Positions 49,566 to 54,736 of a stretch of DNA of 54,736 nt are shown here, one piece after another. The notes under the pieces were generated by a model. That model ran no database searches, was not told the DNA's origin, and saw nothing but the letters and a program-made list of their open reading frames with translations. Each line of letters starts with the position of its first letter. Within the stretch, counting starts at the first letter, position 1. This DNA comes from Gemella sp. GH3. GTDB lineage: Bacteria; Bacillota; Bacilli; Staphylococcales; Gemellaceae. The stretch covers positions 1-54,736 of the forward strand of contig NZ_JACBYC010000024.1 in NCBI RefSeq assembly GCF_013415425.1. Reading direction: 5' to 3'. Position numbers and translations under genes: made by a program.

Positions 49566-51365
49566 ATGTGTGGAATAGTAGGATATATAGGAAACGGAAA
49601 TGGTGTAGAATTTTTAATAGATGGACTTAATAGTCTGGAGTATAGAGGGTATGATTCTTGCGGTATAGCAGGTATTTCAGATGAAGATGTCAGAGTTATA
49701 AAAACAGTAGGTCGTATAAAAAATTTAGAAGAACTAACACCAGAGGATTTAGTATTTAATGTAGGTATAGGTCATACTCGTTGGGCAACTCACGGTGGTG
49801 TAAATGTAGTTAACTCTCACCCTCATCAAAGTGCAAGTAGTAGATTTACATTGGTACACAATGGAGTTATAGAAAATTTCCAAGAGTTAAAAGATAGATT
49901 TTTTAAAGGACATAATTTTGTATCAGAAACAGATACAGAAGTTATAGTTCAATTAATAGAATTATTTGCTCAAGATGGACTTACTACTAAAGAAGCGTTC
50001 TTAAAAGCTATTTCTAAATTGCAAGGGTCTTATGCTCTATGTCTTTTAGATAAAGAAGATGCAGACACTTTATATGTAGCTAAAAATAAAAGTCCGTTAT
50101 TAATAGGATTAGGTTCAGAGTGCAACTACGTAGGAAGTGATGCTTTGGCTATGATTAAGTATACTAATAAATTTTTGGAAATAAATGACGGAGAGATAGT
50201 TATAGTAAAAGCAAATAGTGTTGACATTGAGGACAAAGAAGGGAATTTAGTTTCTAGAAATCCATTTACACCTAATATTAAGTACGGAGAAATAGATAAA
50301 GGTGTTTATGATCACTATATGATAAAAGAAATAAATGAGCAGGCATTCGCTATGCGAAATATAATTTCTAAATATTTTGATGGTAAAAATGTTTCTATGG
50401 ACGAAGAAATTATTAACAACATCAAAGATGCTGACAGACTATATATTATCGGTTGTGGAACTAGTTATAATGCTGGTTTAGTAGGTAAAAATTATTTTGA
50501 AAAATGGGTAAGAATACCGACAGAAGTCCATTTAGCATCAGAATTTGCATATAATATGCCTATACTTTCTAAAAAACCTATGTTTATTTTCTTATCACAA
50601 TCAGGGGAAACAGCAGATTTACGTGCAGTACTTACAAAAGTAAGAGAAATAAACTCTGATTACAAATTCTTAGTATTAACTAATGTTGATGCTTCAACTT
50701 TAAGTCGTGAGTGTGATTACACATTATTGCTTCATGCAGGTGTGGAAATTGCCGTAGCATCTACAAAAGCTTATACATCACAAATAGCGGTATTAAGTAT
50801 TTTAGCTTATGAAGTTGCTAATAGATTAGGGTATAAACTTAAGTTGGATATAGAAAAAGAGTTATCAGTTGTAACTAATGCAATAGAATCAATTCTTGAT
50901 GATGCAAAAAATATAAAAGTTTTAGCAGATAAACTATTTACAGAACGTAATGCATTTTATATAGGGCGTGGGGTAGACTATTATAGTGCTTGTGAAGCTG
51001 CTCTTAAACTAAAAGAAGTATCTTATATTCAAACAGAAGGATTTGCAGGAGGGGAGCTAAAACACGGAACTATAGCTCTTATAGAAGAAGATACTCCAGT
51101 AGTAGCATTGATTACAAATACAAAATTAGATTTGAACACTAGAGGTAACATAAGTGAAGTTGCTAGTAGAGGAGCTAACACGTTAGTAATAACTTTAGAA
51201 AAATTAGCCCGTGAAGGTGACTATGCTATACCTAATGTTAATGAAGAGTTAGCCCCTATCGTTAGTATAGTAGTAACACAATTATTTGCTTACTATGCAG
51301 CTACAGGAAGAGGTTTAGATGTTGATAAACCACGTAACTTGGCAAAAGCTGTAACTGTAGAATAA
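49566..51365 (+). CDS. glmS: Glutamine-fructose-6-phosphate aminotransferase (isomerizing)
   Basis: GlmS makes glucosamine 6-phosphate from fructose 6-phosphate and glutamine, the entry step to UDP-GlcNAc and peptidoglycan. The 599-residue protein starts with the class II glutaminase nucleophile (MCGIVGYIGNGNGVEF), then GHTRWATHGGV and HNGVIENF. Two SIS isomerase domains follow (IIGCGTSYNAGLVGKNYFEK, SQSGETADLRA, YIGRGVDYYSACEAALKLKE), and it ends NLAKAVTVE. The full family length is present. The gene is controlled by its own ribozyme, about 120 nt upstream. Confidence 0.98.
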   Translation: MCGIVGYIGNGNGVEFLIDGLNSLEYRGYDSCGIAGISDEDVRVIKTVGRIKNLEELTPEDLVFNVGIGHTRWATHGGVNVVNSHPHQSASSRFTLVHNGVIENFQELKDRFFKGHNFVSETDTEVIVQLIELFAQDGLTTKEAFLKAISKLQGSYALCLLDKEDADTLYVAKNKSPLLIGLGSECNYVGSDALAMIKYTNKFLEINDGEIVIVKANSVDIEDKEGNLVSRNPFTPNIKYGEIDKGVYDHYMIKEINEQAFAMRNIISKYFDGKNVSMDEEIINNIKDADRLYIIGCGTSYNAGLVGKNYFEKWVRIPTEVHLASEFAYNMPILSKKPMFIFLSQSGETADLRAVLTKVREINSDYKFLVLTNVDASTLSRECDYTLLLHAGVEIAVASTKAYTSQIAVLSILAYEVANRLGYKLKLDIEKELSVVTNAIESILDDAKNIKVLADKLFTERNAFYIGRGVDYYSACEAALKLKEVSYIQTEGFAGGELKHGTIALIEEDTPVVALITNTKLDLNTRGNISEVASRGANTLVITLEKLAREGDYAIPNVNEELAPIVSIVVTQLFAYYAATGRGLDVDKPRNLAKAVTVE

Positions 51366-51375
51366 TTTTATTATA

Positions 51376-51412
51376 AAACTTGAAGGAATTAAATATTTCT
51401 TCAAGTTTTTTG
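51376..51412 (+). terminator. Terminator of glmS
   Basis: AAAACTTGAAG pairs with CTTCAAGTTTT in a stem of about 13 bp followed by T residues. Confidence 0.82.
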
Positions 51413-51541
51413 TTGTAAATTAATTTGTAGTATTTTTTATATCAGAGCTGACACGATTTAATATTTGTTGTTTTTATGAAATAAAGCTAATTTTATGATA
51501 CAATTATTATAAAATATTTCTAGTTAGTAAGAGGAAATTAT

Positions 51542-52474
51542 ATGAAAAATATAACAATAGTTACTCATTTATATGCAGGAGGAAATAAAGGCAAAGGTGT
51601 CTTGTCAAAACTACAATCTGCGTGTAATAAGAATAATATTAATTATAAAATTTATATATCTAACTATTCCGGGCATACAAAATTATTAATAAAAGAAGCG
51701 TCTAAATCTATAAAAGATATTAATAGCGAAAGAATTGTAGTTGTTGGAGGAGATGGAACTTTAAACGAAGCTATAACAGGCTTAAAAGAAGAAAATCTAA
51801 ATATTCCTATTTCATATTTTCCTGCAGGAACTGGTAATGACTTTGCAAGGTCACTTAATTTGGAAATTAATGAAGAGAAGTTTATTGAGAAATTATTTAA
51901 TTCTCAAGAAGAAAATGTAGAGCTTATAAAAGCCAAAGATAATAACGAAATATATTATGCGTTGAATGGCTTAGGTATCGGCTTTGATGCCTTAATATCT
52001 AATTTAGTAAATATATCAAAAAAAGATAGAGCCTCAAAGCTAGGACGCTTATCTTATTTAAGTAAATTGTTAAGTGCTTATAAAAATCGCAAGTTATTTT
52101 CTGTTGATATTATAGTAGATAATGTAATAAAATTAAAATTCAATGATGTTTTGTTCTCGGCATTTATGAAAAATCAATATTTTGGCGGCGGTATAAAAAT
52201 TAATCCACAAGCTAAAGAAAATAATAATGAAATAGCATTGATAATTGCCCAAAATGTAAATTTAATTGATGTAGCTAGAATTTTGCCACATATATTATTT
52301 ACAGAAAAACATTTTAAAAAGACTAAAAAGTTACAAAGAGTTGTTGGAGAAAAATTTATTTTCAATATTAAAACTAAAAATTTATTACAATTTGATGGGG
52401 AAACAAGAAAAGTAAATAATATAAATCTAGAAATATCTATTACAAATCATATATTTTACTTAGTTAGAAGATAA
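51542..52474 (+). CDS. Diacylglycerol kinase-family lipid kinase (DgkB/YegS type)
   Basis: The 310-residue protein has the catalytic GGDGT motif (VVGGDGTLNEAITG), PAGTGNDFARSLN and YFGGGIKINPQAKENN, all typical of DgkB and the YegS/BmrU family. DgkB phosphorylates diacylglycerol released in lipoteichoic acid synthesis back to phosphatidic acid. The exact lipid is inferred. It has no close partner; murC follows after 123 nt. Confidence 0.87.
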   Translation: MKNITIVTHLYAGGNKGKGVLSKLQSACNKNNINYKIYISNYSGHTKLLIKEASKSIKDINSERIVVVGGDGTLNEAITGLKEENLNIPISYFPAGTGNDFARSLNLEINEEKFIEKLFNSQEENVELIKAKDNNEIYYALNGLGIGFDALISNLVNISKKDRASKLGRLSYLSKLLSAYKNRKLFSVDIIVDNVIKLKFNDVLFSAFMKNQYFGGGIKINPQAKENNNEIALIIAQNVNLIDVARILPHILFTEKHFKKTKKLQRVVGEKFIFNIKTKNLLQFDGETRKVNNINLEISITNHIFYLVRR

Positions 52475-52597
52475 GATTATTAAATATTTTCTAATGTTAC
52501 AAATATGTTACACTTTTCTTGAAAAAAAGTAAAATATAATGTAGAATTGTAATGGCAAATAAAAGTTATTGTAAATAACTTAGGAGGAGTATTATTA

Positions 52598-53914
52598 ATG
52601 AATAAGTACCATTTTATAGGTATAAAAGGTTCGGGTATGAGTGCTTTGGCACAAATATTGCATGATATGGGGAACTATGTTCAAGGCTCAGACGTACCTA
52701 CATACTTTTTTACACAGAAAAAATTAGAAGATAGAAATATAGAAATATTAAACTATGATGTTAATAATATAAAAAAAGATTTTATAGTTATATTAGGAAA
52801 TGCATTTAATGAAGATCAAATGGAATATGTTAGAGCGAAAGAAATAGGTTCTAAAATATATACTTATAGCGAATTTTTAGGGGAGTTAGCAGACGAAATA
52901 AAATCTATAGCTATTACAGGAGCTCATGGGAAAACAACAACAACTACTATGACAAGCGCAGTTTTCAAATGTAATATGCCTACTTCTTATTTAATAGGTG
53001 ACGGAACAGGAATAGGTGTAGAAAATCCAGATATTTATATTTTTGAAGCGTGTGAATATTACAGACATTTCTTACATTATAGACCTAATTATGCAGTAGT
53101 TACTAATGTTGATTTTGATCATCCTGACTATTTTAAAGATGAAGAAGATGTACTTGATGCTTTCCAAAGTTTTGTAGATCAAGTAAAAGAGGCTGTAATA
53201 TATTGTGGTGATGATATACTTGCATCACGCTTAAAATCAAAAAATGCTAAAATGATTTCATATGGTTTTAATGAAGGTAATGACTACACAATAAAAAATG
53301 TTACAACCGATGAAGAAGGAAGTACATTCGATATATATAAATATGACAATTACTTTGCGACATTTAATATGAGTGTATTTGGCTTGCATGAAATTAGCAA
53401 CGCAACTAGCTCTATAATTTTGGGAGATATTTGTGGATTGAGTAAAGAAGATATTCAAAAAGGATTACTTACTTATCAAAATGCAGAACGTCGCTTTACA
53501 GAATATAAATTTAAAAATAGTATAGTTGTAGATGACTATGCGCATCACCCCAAAGAAATAACAGCTACATTAAATACAGCTAGAAGAAAATATAAAGATA
53601 AAGAAGTAGTAGCTATATTTCAACCACACACTTACACTAGAACAGAAACATTTTTGACAGAGTTTGCTGACAGCTTGCGTAATGCTGACAAAGTATATTT
53701 GTATTCAATATTTGGTTCTGCACGCGAAAAAACAGGAAATGTAACTATAGAAGACTTACAAAAAGCTATAGGTAATGCCGAAGTAATAGAGGGTGCAGAC
53801 GGAATAAAAAAATTATCAGTTTTGGACAATCACGTTATTTTATTTATGGGAGCCGGAGATATTAACAAATATCAACAAAAATTTTTGGAAGAAGTTAAAG
53901 AAAAAGCATTGTAA
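52598..53914 (+). CDS. murC: UDP-N-acetylmuramate-L-alanine ligase
   Basis: MurC adds L-alanine to UDP-MurNAc, the first peptide-stem step of peptidoglycan synthesis in the cytoplasm. The 438-residue protein has the Rossmann start FIGIKGSGMSALAQILHDMG, the ATP motif AITGAHGKTTTTTMTS, NVDFDHPDYF and VVDDYAHHPKEI, then FQPHTYTRT. TAGGAGGAG precedes the start. A DUF948 gene follows after 53 nt, as in staphylococci. Confidence 0.96.
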   Translation: MNKYHFIGIKGSGMSALAQILHDMGNYVQGSDVPTYFFTQKKLEDRNIEILNYDVNNIKKDFIVILGNAFNEDQMEYVRAKEIGSKIYTYSEFLGELADEIKSIAITGAHGKTTTTTMTSAVFKCNMPTSYLIGDGTGIGVENPDIYIFEACEYYRHFLHYRPNYAVVTNVDFDHPDYFKDEEDVLDAFQSFVDQVKEAVIYCGDDILASRLKSKNAKMISYGFNEGNDYTIKNVTTDEEGSTFDIYKYDNYFATFNMSVFGLHEISNATSSIILGDICGLSKEDIQKGLLTYQNAERRFTEYKFKNSIVVDDYAHHPKEITATLNTARRKYKDKEVVAIFQPHTYTRTETFLTEFADSLRNADKVYLYSIFGSAREKTGNVTIEDLQKAIGNAEVIEGADGIKKLSVLDNHVILFMGAGDINKYQQKFLEEVKEKAL

Positions 53915-53967
53915 TTCTATAAATTATAATTTAAAATATAATTAGTATGTAAAGAGGAGGTATAGAA

Positions 53968-54507
53968 ATGCCAAATATAGATTGGTTAGTTCTAGCTTAT
54001 GCAGGAATATTCTTATCGGGTGTAGGTATTCTTATAGTTTGTATTAGTGGAGCAGCTACTTTATTACGCGTTAGAAAATCTATAGATATTGTTACTGATA
54101 TAGCAGAGGATGGATTAGATTTAGCTAGAGATCTTAATGAAACAGTGAAGAAAGTGGAGCAACAATTAGAACCTATTATGATTGAAACAAATATTCTACT
54201 TCAAAACACTAATATTTTAGCCGAAGATTTACAAGAAAAATCTGAGAAATTAAATCCTTTATTTGATTCAACAGAAAGTTTAGTGAAATCAGTAAATTCA
54301 TTGCAAGATTCTGTTGTGGGAATGAAAAATAATGTCACTAATTTTAAAAAAGATACAGACGAGAAAATAAATAACGCTGTAAATAAAAGTAAAGATAGTG
54401 TAAGTAAAGCTAATGGCTTATTAAATAAATTTTTAAAAAAAGATAAATCATCAGTTGATATTTCGGTAGATATTACCACTACTGAAGAAAATAAAGAAGA
54501 AATTTAA
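53968..54507 (+). CDS. DUF948 (YtxG-like) membrane-anchored coiled-coil protein
   Basis: A 179-residue protein with one N-terminal membrane helix (about 7-30, LVLAYAGIFLSGVGILIVCI) and a long heptad-rich part (VTDIAEDGLDLARDLNETVK, ILLQNTNILAEDLQEKSEKL, SLVKSVNSLQDSVVGMKNNV), the pattern of DUF948 general stress proteins. The role is unknown. It follows murC, an arrangement also seen in Staphylococcus, so an envelope function is possible. AGAGGAGG precedes the ATG. Confidence 0.88.
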   Translation: MPNIDWLVLAYAGIFLSGVGILIVCISGAATLLRVRKSIDIVTDIAEDGLDLARDLNETVKKVEQQLEPIMIETNILLQNTNILAEDLQEKSEKLNPLFDSTESLVKSVNSLQDSVVGMKNNVTNFKKDTDEKINNAVNKSKDSVSKANGLLNKFLKKDKSSVDISVDITTTEENKEEI

Positions 54508-54515
54508 TGAAAAAT

Positions 54516-54585
54516 AAAAGTTTAAAATGAAGTTTTTATTATGGATTAATACCATTTTGAAAACTTCATTTTAAACTTTTTTTAT
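54516..54585 (+). terminator. Long-stem terminator after the DUF948 gene
   Basis: A perfect 21-bp stem (54516-54536 with 54560-54580) with a 23-nt loop is followed by a T run. The rest of the window (54586-54736) shows no feature. Confidence 0.85.
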
Positions 54586-54736
54586 TTATTGGAAATTAAT
54601 TTTAAATTTACTCTGTTATTTAATTTTATTATTTTGTGAATTATAAATATGTTTACTCTCAATATATAAAGTACATTTATTAAAATTCCTTATATCTGTT
54701 ATATATGCTAATATTTATCTGTTAACTAATTTATAC

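Overview
The window looks like chromosome from a low-GC, AT-rich member of the Bacilli, most probably Gemella or a close relative in the Staphylococcales. The clues are a YSIRK-type surface protein with a sortase signal, a coiA-dprA pair, a T-box ahead of serS, a glmS ribozyme, tatD next to a YabE-like gene, and murC followed by a DUF948 gene. The genus is an inference from gene content; no 16S gene is present.

Layout. 1-9100 is an envelope and accessory region: a truncated membrane glycosyltransferase-like gene, a frameshifted capA-like gene, a 1449-residue wall-anchored adhesin with MucBP-like repeats, a secreted class 3 lipase and a HAD phosphatase. 9181-23373 is the S10-spc-alpha ribosomal superoperon (rpsJ to rplQ with secY, adk, infA and rpoA). 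It has a good promoter, a structured leader of about 140 nt, a hairpin between rplB and rpsS, and a structured 3' region after rplQ. 23497-24052 is a decayed membrane-protein gene. 24174-30393 holds a cold-shock gene, tadA-rlmA-coiA-dprA, tatD, a YabE-like cell-wall gene and a PaiA-like acetyltransferase. 30452-31990 is serS with its T-box.

32151-39974 is the most notable part: a complete glycine reductase operon (grdX-trxB-trxA-grdE-grdA-grdB-grdC-grdD). It has its own promoter, a single-aptamer glycine riboswitch and an intrinsic terminator in the leader. Both grdA and grdB carry an in-frame UGA at the expected selenocysteine position, so ordinary gene calling breaks them. A compact hairpin with a GGU tip lies 12 nt after the grdB UGA and looks like a bacterial SECIS. 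The operon would reduce glycine with thioredoxin electrons to acetyl phosphate and ammonia, giving ATP. Selenocysteine genes (selA, selB, selC, selD) are not in the window and must lie elsewhere if the system works.

40000-47544 is a nucleoside salvage region: a purine nucleoside phosphorylase and a HIT protein on the minus strand, divergent from two paralogous BMP-family lipoproteins and an ABC nucleoside importer (one ATPase, two permeases). 47752-54507 holds an unrecognised membrane-anchored protein, glmS under its ribozyme, a diacylglycerol kinase-family gene, murC and a DUF948 gene. No tRNA, rRNA, CRISPR array, insertion sequence or prophage gene was seen.
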